Assembly (NCBI GenBank): GCA_010365115.1
Contig: JAAFGX010000011.1
Coordinates: 1 to 64,000, forward strand
Direction: 5' to 3'
DNA length: 64,000 bases
DNA from: Paludibacter sp.
GTDB lineage: Bacteria > Bacteroidota > Bacteroidia > Bacteroidales > Paludibacteraceae
The notes beneath the pieces were generated by a model. That model had not been told where the DNA came from, ran no database searches, and saw nothing but the letters and a program-made list of their open reading frames with translations. Shown here one piece after another: positions 7,903 to 17,003 of this stretch. Within the stretch, counting starts at the first letter, position 1; each line of letters starts with the position of its first letter. Made by a program: the position numbers and the translations under genes.

Positions 7903-10539
7903 TTATAAGTGAATTAATCCTTTTGCAGCAAAAGGCACCATCGTTTTATTGTTTTTATCTGTAATTTTATACCAACCTTTTGTTTGCGGTTGTAGATAAA
8001 TCGTTTTTCCAGAAACCGAATAGTCGAGTTCCAAAATGCTAGTATCTGGAAGCACTTTATAAATTCTTAAATTATTCACATCCACTGATTTGTGGAATCT
8101 TAGCCCATTGAAATAGCCATTTATGAATATTTTATCCTTCAACAATTCAAAGTTTTTTAACTCTATATTCTCAAAGCTAAATAGTTTGTAAGCCATTTTA
8201 TTCTCCTTGTCAACATAACATCCCACTTTTCCCACTCCATTGTGAAGCTTTATTTCTATCATTTTGGGAATTATGCTTTCCGCTATCGGAAGTACTATAC
8301 TCTCAGCATCTCCTCCGATATAATACTGCTTTTGCGACGCCAATATTTCTTTTCCTTCATTTGCGAAAGTCACCGAAGCCATGATATCTGTTTTTGTTGC
8401 AAAATCCGAGTCACAATACACCAGCTCAACTTTGGCCAATGGTTCTTTGGTATTTAAAATGATTTTTCGAATAATATTATCCGATTTATCCTTCAGTAAT
8501 GCCGTCCGGTTTGTAGATTCCTTTTGATCAACTAGCTTGGTTTTAAATGCATTTAACGATACAAAATCAAGTTCAATTTTACTGATTATTTCTTCGCCAT
8601 CCTGATTGTCATCAATAATTATTTCGGGTTTTTCCTCTTTCCAATTGTCCCAAGCATCAAACTTATGCCCCAACGGAATGGATATAAGTTGGTAAACTCC
8701 CGTATTCTTTTTCTGTATTGCAGCTACATTTTCAACAACTCCGGAAGTTCTGTTCAAAACAGCTACTGTAAAACTATCGTTGCCCGAATCCTTGTATTGA
8801 ATAGTTAATATTGGGTTCGACATGCCATTATACATTCCTCGATCGTCCAGATCAAAAAGGATTTTTGGATTTGAAGGATTGGTTTTTACCGCTTTTAAAT
8901 TCGAAACACTATCTGTTATGTAGTTCACCGTTGCACCCGCAGCATTGTATTGTCTTATTCCTCTCCAAATATTATGATAGGAAATGGTATCCAACAAATG
9001 GAAATATCTTTTCTTTCGATTGGCCAATTTGTATTCTCCTAAATTTGAATAATATTTATTTTGGCTTTCAAATTGACTTATACTGTCAAAATAAGGAAAA
9101 TATTTCTGAATATTAGGTTCTAAAATATCTGATTTATATAAATACAAATTTTTAACACCATCAATGGCTACCCGATTGAATAAGGCAACTGGATGCCCCA
9201 TGGCTTGATGTCCATTATTAAAAATCTGAGCAGCAGTTTCGTAATAGGTTTTTACTGATTTATTATTCCGATACCGATTCATTATATAGGCTGGGTCAGA
9301 AACAGTTGTCCATGTATCAAATTTTTCGCTCATGCCATTTTGCTTAATCGAAACTCCTTTCGAAATAGCCATTGCAGCTGCTCTACGATAAATAAAATCC
9401 TCATTTTGATAGCCATTGTTCATGGGCGAAATTTGCAAAATGTGCTCTTTGTTGGGCATCAATTTTTTCGATAAATCCATCGACCATTCCACCACATTTT
9501 TCAAATAATTCACATCGCTATATCCATAAGCATTCCATTGCCGATAAATGGATTCCTGAACTCTCAAATCACCTTCCTCATTTGCATTCAACAACATTTC
9601 CTCCCAACGACCAATTCCACCTATTATAATTGCCTGCACCGTTGAATTGTTATTATATCTTTTTGCAACTTCTTGGAGAAATTTTTGGTAAGTTTGTTTG
9701 AAATTATTTGAGAAATAGTCGGGAAAACCCACTCTTCGCCTCCTACTGTTCGAAGATTCAATAATATTTACATTATCAATACTACAATCAGAGATATTAT
9801 GAGCTTCAATAACTAAATTATAATCGTCAAAATCAGCCAATGAAATAACTTTGGTAAATAGACTTTTTTCTCCTTCCTTTACCAAAAATTCCTGCTCCAC
9901 TTTTTGGTTCGGATTGCTTTTCGACTGAAAAACCGCCTTAAAGTAACCACGTTCGTTTGTATTAATAAAATGATTAACCGCAAAATCAAATTGAATTAAG
10001 TACTCAGAATTCTTTTTAAAAATTGTAGCATTTGAATTCCGAAGAAGGACAATATTTTCTTTCGTATTGTTATTAAGAGTCAATGTTTTGATGCTTTTTA
10101 CGGATAAATTTGTATTGTCAATCTTACCATTTACAAGCTCAAAACCATCATCTGAGATATTTTTTTCAAAATCACAGAAAAATCCTTCGCTTACAATACG
10201 AATCCGTTGTTGATCAATGAGTTTTTCGGAAGTACAAAAAGTGGCATTGTTGGCAGTCATAAATCGCAGAATAACTGTTTTACCTGCCTTTTTCCACAAC
10301 GCTATATTTTTATCTACAAAACTCCAATCGTATACACCATCACTACTATACACATCGTTCCATTCAATAGAAATTTCGGCTTTTTTGATATACGGAATTT
10401 CAGAGATTTCTTTAATTTCTTCTTCTGTATTAAAAGGATAGCCATAAAAATAAATAAGTGAGTTTTCCACGTATTTCTTTCCAAAAGCAGCAGAAAAACA
10501 CATAATAAAAATTGACAACAAAACACAGTATTTCATCAT
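7903..10539 (-). CDS. secreted putative TIM-barrel glycoside hydrolase (GRWEE family)
   Basis: This 878-residue protein has a signal peptide (about 1-20). The N-terminal half looks like a clan GH-A-type barrel: DGVYDWSFVDKNIALWKKAGK resembles the early strand-helix of beta-galactosidase-like enzymes. GRWEE (residues 310-314) and a later YYE are the best acid candidates. The same motifs occur in the same order in the 1237-residue protein encoded at 21948-25661, so the two are paralogues. The C-terminal half is beta-rich and lacks a type IX sorting domain, unlike the paralogue. I do not recognise a characterised family. A role in cutting the same rhamnose-containing glycan is inferred from its position 13 bp before the GH78 gene. 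Confidence 0.6.
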   Translation of the reverse strand: MMKYCVLLSIFIMCFSAAFGKKYVENSLIYFYGYPFNTEEEIKEISEIPYIKKAEISIEWNDVYSSDGVYDWSFVDKNIALWKKAGKTVILRFMTANNATFCTSEKLIDQQRIRIVSEGFFCDFEKNISDDGFELVNGKIDNTNLSVKSIKTLTLNNNTKENIVLLRNSNATIFKKNSEYLIQFDFAVNHFINTNERGYFKAVFQSKSNPNQKVEQEFLVKEGEKSLFTKVISLADFDDYNLVIEAHNISDCSIDNVNIIESSNSRRRRVGFPDYFSNNFKQTYQKFLQEVAKRYNNNSTVQAIIIGGIGRWEEMLLNANEEGDLRVQESIYRQWNAYGYSDVNYLKNVVEWSMDLSKKLMPNKEHILQISPMNNGYQNEDFIYRRAAAMAISKGVSIKQNGMSEKFDTWTTVSDPAYIMNRYRNNKSVKTYYETAAQIFNNGHQAMGHPVALFNRVAIDGVKNLYLYKSDILEPNIQKYFPYFDSISQFESQNKYYSNLGEYKLANRKKRYFHLLDTISYHNIWRGIRQYNAAGATVNYITDSVSNLKAVKTNPSNPKILFDLDDRGMYNGMSNPILTIQYKDSGNDSFTVAVLNRTSGVVENVAAIQKKNTGVYQLISIPLGHKFDAWDNWKEEKPEIIIDDNQDGEEIISKIELDFVSLNAFKTKLVDQKESTNRTALLKDKSDNIIRKIILNTKEPLAKVELVYCDSDFATKTDIMASVTFANEGKEILASQKQYYIGGDAESIVLPIAESIIPKMIEIKLHNGVGKVGCYVDKENKMAYKLFSFENIELKNFELLKDKIFINGYFNGLRFHKSVDVNNLRIYKVLPDTSILELDYSVSGKTIYLQPQTKGWYKITDKNNKTMVPFAAKGLIHL

Positions 10540-10557
10540 AAGTCGAATTAATTTTTC

Positions 10558-12984
10558 TTAAAATGCAACTCGGAATCCTACCAAACTGAAACCGGCGTCA
10601 GGATAAAAAGCATTTCTACGCGTAACACGACTGTTTGAATCTACTTCGCGGTGCGAACCTCCTCTGAAAATACGGTAATCGCCAGTATCTGGACCTTTCG
10701 GATTAGCAACTGGTTTTTTAGGATAAACATCATACCAATCAGCACACCACTCATTTACATTCCCACTCATGTCGTAAATTCCTAATTCATTGGGCAATAA
10801 AGTAGCCACTTCGTTAGGGCGAGCAATACTGTTTAAACCAATCCATGCCACTTGCTTCACGTCGTTCGAGCCGGAGAATGTATAGTTTTTACTGAGTTTT
10901 CCGCCTTTGGCAGCATATTCCCATTCGGCTTCCGTTGGTAATCGTCCGCCCACCCATTTAGAAAACTCAACAGCTCCCGGCCAAGTAACATTAATCACTG
11001 GATAATTATCGTAGCCTTTTGTTACTTTCCAACCATTATCAACAAACTCTAATCTGTTTTGAGCTCCAGCAGCAAGAACCATTGACTTATTGTTAAACAT
11101 GGTAGAAATATCAATTTTATTTGCATTTAAAAATGCTGCAAATTGATAATTGGTAACTTCGGTTGTCGATATTTCAAAATCAGAAAGAGTAACAACATGC
11201 ATTGGTTGATCGCCATTATTGAAAGGATCGCCCATAATAAAACCTCCACCTTCTACTTTCACTTTTTCCAATTTACGAGGCGCTGAAAGGGTATTATTTG
11301 CTATTTTCTGTTCAACTGTTTCATATTTTAATTCCTCTACATTCATTGTTTTGAGCATTTTACGATAAAATGCACGAGCACTATTCAACCGCTTCACAAT
11401 ACCTGCATCAGTAGTTTCTGCTTCCACATCATCCATCATTTGCATGTGTCTGCTGATTATTTCAGCTGCATTTTCAGGACTCCAAGTAGGTTGATTGTCA
11501 ACCACATAATAAACAGGAGTAGTGTGAGCCACCGCATCGTTATTGCAATATGCCACTGCTACTAACCATTGACTTTTATTGATCGGCAAATCAATATCCA
11601 ATTTAACCGAATGCTTATTATCAAGATTTTTCACTTTCTGAACCAAGCCATCATTATTGTAAATAGCTACTCTGTGGATTGGTGCCACCGCATCTTGTCC
11701 CAAACCTTCCACACGCAATTTGGCAATTTTACCTTTCGCAATTTTCAATTCTGTTCCAGGCAATTTACCATCAGCTTCAAAGAATAACATTGGCCCATTG
11801 CTAACAAAGGTGTTGCCTTTTTTCATCCCTTTGAACCATTTGTCGGGCGTAAATCTTTTTCCGGTGTACACGTATGTTCTTACTTCACCGATCGTAGCTG
11901 CCCATGGTAAATCGCTTCCGGCAGCAGCAGTTATTCTAAATCCAAGATTCAAATAATCATAATATCCTAAGGCATTGATTTTTGTAAGTTGAAGTATTTC
12001 AATAAAATCAATTTCGTTGGTAGTAATAAACCAAGGCAAACCTTGCAAAACTTCGCAACCATTGAAAGCCAAATGCGCAAATCCAACCAAAGCACCCGGC
12101 TGTTTGTGTATATTTTCGAAAACGCGGTCGTAATAGTCATAATTTAAAGTATCACGCTCAAATTTAGAAAGATTCAACCCAATGATATGACCATACTTGC
12201 TTCGTGGATCTTCCTGTCCGGAAACCAACCAGTGATTGCCCGAACGTGTACGGAATTTTTTACCAAATCCTTCTTGTTCAAAATCAATTCCCGATTTTGA
12301 GTCGCCATATTGGTGATGATAGCCCATATTCAACACATTAGCCACGTGTAGATTCTCGGCTTTCGCAAAATTAATTAGGAAATCACGGTATTCAGGTTTA
12401 GTAGTTGGGTGGTGAACGTGCACATCGCCAGAAAACCAACCTCTTGAAGGCATATCAACCCAACGTTTTAAAGTATATTGAATATCAAAATTATGGTCGT
12501 CAGCTGGCACTACAAATTCCTCCATCAGAACGGGAATATATTCGTAACCATGCGAAATACTTATTAACCATTTTCCAGGTTTTAGATTAATGGAAAAGTT
12601 ACCGGAGGTTTGATACAATGCAGGAGCTTTCCAAAAGGGAACGGGTTGCGCCAAATCATATTCGAAACTACGACGTTGATCAACAGCTCCTTTACCTGTA
12701 GTTTTACGTACCGGACCCACCCAATTAGGATCAGAACTAAACATAATGCCTGATACATAATCATCCACAGTAGAAAATTCTTTTACCACTTTACCATAAG
12801 GAGGCACGACCACTTCTTTTGTCTCAGCATTTTGAATACACATCATTACCGGAGTGACTTTTTTGGTATCCGCTTCCACAATTTTCATATTCACGGTTAC
12901 CAGATTATGTGGTAAATCGTGCGCAACAACGGCGCAAGAAATAGCAAGCAAAAGGCTTATTATCACAATTCTAAAAGTTTTCAT
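10558..12984 (-). CDS. CehA/McbA-type metallohydrolase fused to SUMF1/FGE-like domain
   Basis: The ATG at 12984 was chosen. It gives 808 residues starting MKTFRIVIISLLLAISC, a clean signal peptide, whereas the longer frame starts at TTG and overlaps the upstream gene. Residues about 150-480 match CehA/McbA PHP-like metallohydrolases, with a histidine-rich metal motif GDVHVHH near residue 185 and AAGSDLPW later. Residues about 575-808 are a formylglycine-generating-enzyme/sulfatase-modifying-factor (SUMF1) fold, recognisable from GGGFIMGDP, RLPTEAEWEYAA, GNVNEW and FRGGSH. No sulfatase is encoded nearby, so the SUMF1-type domain may be a binding module or have another oxidative role. Substrate unknown. 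Confidence 0.8.
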   Translation of the reverse strand: MKTFRIVIISLLLAISCAVVAHDLPHNLVTVNMKIVEADTKKVTPVMMCIQNAETKEVVVPPYGKVVKEFSTVDDYVSGIMFSSDPNWVGPVRKTTGKGAVDQRRSFEYDLAQPVPFWKAPALYQTSGNFSINLKPGKWLISISHGYEYIPVLMEEFVVPADDHNFDIQYTLKRWVDMPSRGWFSGDVHVHHPTTKPEYRDFLINFAKAENLHVANVLNMGYHHQYGDSKSGIDFEQEGFGKKFRTRSGNHWLVSGQEDPRSKYGHIIGLNLSKFERDTLNYDYYDRVFENIHKQPGALVGFAHLAFNGCEVLQGLPWFITTNEIDFIEILQLTKINALGYYDYLNLGFRITAAAGSDLPWAATIGEVRTYVYTGKRFTPDKWFKGMKKGNTFVSNGPMLFFEADGKLPGTELKIAKGKIAKLRVEGLGQDAVAPIHRVAIYNNDGLVQKVKNLDNKHSVKLDIDLPINKSQWLVAVAYCNNDAVAHTTPVYYVVDNQPTWSPENAAEIISRHMQMMDDVEAETTDAGIVKRLNSARAFYRKMLKTMNVEELKYETVEQKIANNTLSAPRKLEKVKVEGGGFIMGDPFNNGDQPMHVVTLSDFEISTTEVTNYQFAAFLNANKIDISTMFNNKSMVLAAGAQNRLEFVDNGWKVTKGYDNYPVINVTWPGAVEFSKWVGGRLPTEAEWEYAAKGGKLSKNYTFSGSNDVKQVAWIGLNSIARPNEVATLLPNELGIYDMSGNVNEWCADWYDVYPKKPVANPKGPDTGDYRIFRGGSHREVDSNSRVTRRNAFYPDAGFSLVGFRVAF

Positions 12985-13016
12985 TTGAATCATTTTAGTA
13001 GATGTAATTATGAAAT

Positions 13017-14435
13017 TTATTTGTAATAAAACGCTTTTGGATTTACGTATAACCAATCGTAAGCAATTTTTTTAGCGTCACTTTCGGTCATAACGCCTTT
13101 TTTGATTAAATCAGTAAAAGCAAAATAAATATTTTCTTTGGTAAATATCACATTACCATATATTTGCTGCGGAAACAGATAGTCGCCACCAAATGCATGA
13201 ATCTTACTTGTAGGCAGCATTTCAATATATGTTTTCATTACATTGATTGCTTTTTCACGTTCAATAATATGATCCCAAGTCATGTTGATATATACATTTG
13301 GATAATATTTTGCCAATAATGTAGCCTCCTCAAAGAAAGGATAACCAGCATGAAGTATAACAAAATTTATTTTAGGGAAGTTTTTTATCACCCATTCCAA
13401 GCTGGAAGAATGACTGGTAGTTACCGAATTGAAATTCCATGCAAACGGTCCAACATGGAAAATTACATTCATTTTATATTTATCAGCTTGTTCAATCATG
13501 TGCACCGCTAAATAATCATCCAATGGAATGTGATAGTCTTTCAAAGCGTAGACATAATACTTATTGGGAACAACATTTGAATAATCAAAAGGCGTTGACA
13601 TTACTTTTTTAAACGATTCTTCAGCTTCTTCGCGTGTGCGCCGGATATAATTTATTTCCCGATTGTAAGCACTGTTAAACTTTATATTTTTAATGCCGTG
13701 CTCAGCATAGAATTTAAACATTTTATCAATTCCGGCTAACAAATCATCGATATATTTAATGGGCATTTCAGTCATTATGGCAATTTTGTCCAAGCTGGAT
13801 GCATCCAACACTGTCAATTCATTTACCGTAGGCACAAGGGCAATTTTGTTGTCGCCGTAGGTTCTGCGGACTTCAGCCAATGAGCAAGAACGAAAAGTTA
13901 GCATGGATTCAATTTTATTTTTATCCATGAATTTCTGCATAAATCCTTTGGTGGCAAAATCTTTTTTAAACAAGGGCGTCATTCTTTCGCATTCAGCCAA
14001 ACTGAAATCTTTCAGCTGATATTGTTCGTTTAATGACCGTTGTAATGCCAATACATAAGTTGTGTTTTTCAAGGCTGGATAATACTTATTAAAAACTTCC
14101 CAACGACTTTTAAAAGTGGCTTGGCCATTTTTCATCAATGCCATTTCGCTCGCAGTTATTCCGGCAGATTCCAAATTATCCACTATGTAAGGAACAAATA
14201 AATCTAAGATATTGATTTCTAATCCTAATAATTCGGCTTCGCTGCTGATATGTTCGTGGGTATCAATAACAGTTAAACCTTCGATATATTTCCAAAGTGA
14301 GGAAGTTTTATCGGGAACGTAACTATTAATTTCCTGTTTTGCAACAGCCCTCTTAGCATTGGCAGCAGTAGTATTCATTGAACAAAACAGACCAAATGCC
14401 ATTAGAAATAAGATAGAAAATTTTATGTGTTTCAT
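13017..14435 (-). CDS. secreted amidohydrolase-family protein
   Basis: This 472-residue protein begins with a signal peptide (about 1-25). It has the metal motif VIDTHEH near residue 57, a later HAGYPF strand end and GGDYLFP, all consistent with the amidohydrolase-2 (TIM-barrel metallohydrolase) superfamily. Members act as decarboxylases, lactonases or hydrolases, and some resemble glucuronate isomerase; I cannot say which fits here. It is the first gene of the leftmost unit and has the shared operator and promoter (14498-14565) directly upstream. The next gene starts 32 bp after its stop. Confidence 0.75.
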   Translation of the reverse strand: MKHIKFSILFLMAFGLFCSMNTTAANAKRAVAKQEINSYVPDKTSSLWKYIEGLTVIDTHEHISSEAELLGLEINILDLFVPYIVDNLESAGITASEMALMKNGQATFKSRWEVFNKYYPALKNTTYVLALQRSLNEQYQLKDFSLAECERMTPLFKKDFATKGFMQKFMDKNKIESMLTFRSCSLAEVRRTYGDNKIALVPTVNELTVLDASSLDKIAIMTEMPIKYIDDLLAGIDKMFKFYAEHGIKNIKFNSAYNREINYIRRTREEAEESFKKVMSTPFDYSNVVPNKYYVYALKDYHIPLDDYLAVHMIEQADKYKMNVIFHVGPFAWNFNSVTTSHSSSLEWVIKNFPKINFVILHAGYPFFEEATLLAKYYPNVYINMTWDHIIEREKAINVMKTYIEMLPTSKIHAFGGDYLFPQQIYGNVIFTKENIYFAFTDLIKKGVMTESDAKKIAYDWLYVNPKAFYYK

Positions 14436-14497
14436 ATTTATAATTATTATTTCGTAATTTTTAATAGATTTTTAAAGTTGATTTTTAAAACCCGAAA

Positions 14498-14565
14498 CAA
14501 AGATAAAACATTGGTAAGGCATAACAAATCGTAAACGTATCATTTTTATTGCTATTTTGTAACAT
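14498..14565 (-). promoter_or_regulatory. locus operator and promoter, site A
   Basis: Read on the minus strand there is ATGTTAC (14559-14565) and, 22 bp on, ATGATAC (14537-14543). A gap of exactly 31 bp follows, then the -7 box TATCTTTG (14498-14505). A TTTG lies inside the gap where a -33 box is expected. It drives the amidohydrolase-to-RhaT unit. Confidence 0.72.
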
Positions 14566-14589
14566 GAAGTGCTTAATAGTCTATAAACA

Positions 14590-14629
14590 CCAAAACTAAA
14601 ATAGGTATTCAACATATTTTAGTTTTTGG
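14590..14629 (-). terminator. hairpin downstream of the UroD gene at 14696
   Basis: Arms CCAAAACTAAAATA (14590-14603) and TATTTTAGTTTTTGG (14615-14629) pair with one bulged base. The hairpin lies between the stop of the UroD gene and site A, so it separates two transcription units. Confidence 0.6.
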
Positions 14630-14695
14630 AATAGAAAAATATTATAACTCAGAAACGAATAACACAACTTTTGAGAGCATCGATTTCAGTGTTTT

Positions 14696-15829
14696 TCAGA
14701 ATAATTTTGCCAAATTTACAGCATCCACCTTTTCTTCTTCTCCTTGAATTGATAAAATTTTATCATCAATTACTTCGATTAGGCTTCCAGCTTCACGGTA
14801 CATCGCCAAAATATTTTCCAAGGGCGATCCTGCTTGTATGGCATGTGAAGGTCCTAAAAAGAGTCCACCAGTTGGAAACAAATCCAACCTACGACGAACT
14901 TCTTTACGAACCTCATTCGGTGTGCCAAAAGCTATTTCTTTCTGAACATCCATCGAACCTTGAAAAAATAATTTATCTCCAAAATTCCGTTGCAATACGG
15001 CTATGTCCATATCGGGAGTGGTGGGCTGCACTACATCCTGAATATCGAGTCCAAGTTCAATTAATCTAGGAAGAAATTCATTCACAGTTCCACACATGTG
15101 CATCATGGCTTTTGCACCATATCGGTGTACCATATCAAAGTATTCCTTAAATTTCGGTGCAAAATAAGTTTCAAAAAGTTCCATGCTAATCATTGGGCCA
15201 CGTTGATTACCAAGATCTTCGCCAATGTGCGTAAAATCAATTAAGCCTCTGGCAGCTTGCAAAACTCGTTCGTGCATGTCGTAATAAAACTTAAAGCGTT
15301 GATTCATTATTTCGATAAACGCTTCATTGTCAGTCATCATATCAATCATCACTTCCTCCATGCCTTTTGCACGAGAAATGCTATTAATAAAATCCATATC
15401 GCCAGCACCGCCAAAACACACAGCATATTCGCCATTAATTGCTTCACATTGTTCCCGAATTGTTGAGTAATCGAACCAATCGGCACTCGGAAAATGAGAA
15501 CGGTCTAACTTATCCAGCGTGTCAATTCCTGCAAACGGTTGATAGCAGGATTCCATGTATTTGCCAGTGCCAAATTCCATGTATTTGTAGCGTTCGCCCC
15601 AGTAACCTTCAAAACTTCCATCTTCAAAGGTTTTCAATTCTGGTCCTATGTAAATCGCTTCTACATAACGAAAATCATCACCGACTACTTTTAGTAATTG
15701 ATTCATGTTTGTTAATCCAAAATGTTCCATTATGAGGTGATTAACTTCAGGTGTTCCTTCGTGTTTAATAGGAATTCTATCATACCCTGTTCTTTTATAA
15801 GCACTTAATACTCTTTCTCGTGAATTCAT
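14696..15829 (-). CDS. UroD-family protein, putative corrinoid methyltransferase (a)
   Basis: This 377-residue protein fits the uroporphyrinogen-decarboxylase superfamily in length and layout. It has the HxCG metal motif seen in methyltransferase members (H244-M-C246-G). At the place where MtaA-type enzymes have PGC it reads GPSHAIQAGSP, so the third ligand would be His. True HemE differs in its N-terminal Arg motif and is normally placed with haem genes. It is followed by a terminator and preceded at 56 bp by a second UroD paralogue. A role as the substrate-side methyltransferase for a methylated glycan component or its product is inferred. Confidence 0.75.
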   Translation of the reverse strand: MNSRERVLSAYKRTGYDRIPIKHEGTPEVNHLIMEHFGLTNMNQLLKVVGDDFRYVEAIYIGPELKTFEDGSFEGYWGERYKYMEFGTGKYMESCYQPFAGIDTLDKLDRSHFPSADWFDYSTIREQCEAINGEYAVCFGGAGDMDFINSISRAKGMEEVMIDMMTDNEAFIEIMNQRFKFYYDMHERVLQAARGLIDFTHIGEDLGNQRGPMISMELFETYFAPKFKEYFDMVHRYGAKAMMHMCGTVNEFLPRLIELGLDIQDVVQPTTPDMDIAVLQRNFGDKLFFQGSMDVQKEIAFGTPNEVRKEVRRRLDLFPTGGLFLGPSHAIQAGSPLENILAMYREAGSLIEVIDDKILSIQGEEEKVDAVNLAKLF

Positions 15830-15885
15830 AATATTATTTTTTTATAATGAAACAAAATTTTATTGAGATTAAAAAAATGAACACT

Positions 15886-16974
15886 TTATATTGTTTCCAA
15901 TTCCTTTACTGCTTCGAATAAAGCCAGCACATTTTCTACGGGCGTATCGTCCTGAATATTATGGGCAGGAGCTAAAATATAGTTTCCTTTCTCACCCAAC
16001 AAGGCAGCAATACGCTTCACTTCCGATTTAATATGCTCGGGAGTTCCGTTTGGTAATAAATCCTGAACACAGATAGCACCAAAGAAACCGATTTTACCTT
16101 CAAAATTTTTCTTAATATTTTCAGCATCCATATTTTTCGCCATTGGTTGCAGCGGGTTCATAAAATCGAGTCCTAAATCGATAAATTTGGGAATAATAGG
16201 AACAATAGAACCACAAGAATGCCATGCTAACTTGATATTCGGATTGGCAGCACGAAAAGCAGTAAACATTTTTCGGATGCGTGGTTCAAAATACCGATCG
16301 AACATTTCTGGGCTCATTATCAGACTATTTTGCGAACCAAAATCATCGCCAGCCCAAATCATGTCAACACCACACTCTATCAATCGAAGTCCAGTTTTGG
16401 TAGAGATATCAGTAACTTTATCCAACAGAGCATCCACATAAGGTTCTTCCATCATCATATCCATCAGCAGTTTTTCCAAACCCACGAGGTACCATGAAAT
16501 TTCGTAAATGGCACATTCCAAATCGCCAATTATTCCGAAATCCTTTCCATATTTTGCTATTGTTTCTTCGGCAAATCTGAATCGTCCGGGCGCATCTACT
16601 TCGGGAAAAGGATAATTTTCAATTTCCTCCACCGTTTGAACATTTGCCAACGGATGAATGGCAAAATCATCGTACAAACCATGTGGTTTTGTGCCAATTC
16701 CCCATTCGTTTATCGTAATTCCATCTTCCCGCAAAACAGGCTGCCCATTATCGGGAAAACAAGCAGCCACACCAATAGCATCTACTCCCATTCCAGTAAG
16801 CATATTGTTGAATGAAATACGGCTCCCGAGCAATGACGAAACAGGTTCTTCGTAAGGAACACCCAAATGTGAACTCAACCTTTTTGCCAACTGAGGAACC
16901 AAGCTTACATATAGTGGTGGACGATCGGTTAATTCACCATTAATAGTTTTTACAAATCTTTCTCTATGCGACAT
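15886..16974 (-). CDS. UroD-family protein, putative corrinoid methyltransferase (b)
   Basis: This 362-residue paralogue of the neighbour at 14696 has HSCG (H252, C254) and, at the third-ligand site, APAHNIQDDTP. It shares the barrel layout and the HxC...H ligand pattern with its neighbour, and differs from the 451-residue protein at 1445. Two adjacent UroD genes may encode a heteromer or two substrate specificities. It follows the sugar-isomerase gene by 29 bp within the unit that starts at 25661. Confidence 0.75.
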   Translation of the reverse strand: MSHRERFVKTINGELTDRPPLYVSLVPQLAKRLSSHLGVPYEEPVSSLLGSRISFNNMLTGMGVDAIGVAACFPDNGQPVLREDGITINEWGIGTKPHGLYDDFAIHPLANVQTVEEIENYPFPEVDAPGRFRFAEETIAKYGKDFGIIGDLECAIYEISWYLVGLEKLLMDMMMEEPYVDALLDKVTDISTKTGLRLIECGVDMIWAGDDFGSQNSLIMSPEMFDRYFEPRIRKMFTAFRAANPNIKLAWHSCGSIVPIIPKFIDLGLDFMNPLQPMAKNMDAENIKKNFEGKIGFFGAICVQDLLPNGTPEHIKSEVKRIAALLGEKGNYILAPAHNIQDDTPVENVLALFEAVKELETI

Positions 16975-17003
16975 ATTAAACGTATTTTAAAGTGATTGTT
17001 TTT

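Noticed and set aside
1-14435. Cobalamin riboswitch upstream of the corrinoid genes
   Set aside because: The gaps between these genes are 6-51 bp, too short, and I saw no B12-box-like sequence in the leader after site A.
14696-16974. HemE (haem biosynthesis) as function of the two UroD genes
   Set aside because: They carry the HxCG metal motif of methyltransferase members, occur as paralogues and lie in a glycan unit with a corrinoid protein, not with haem genes.
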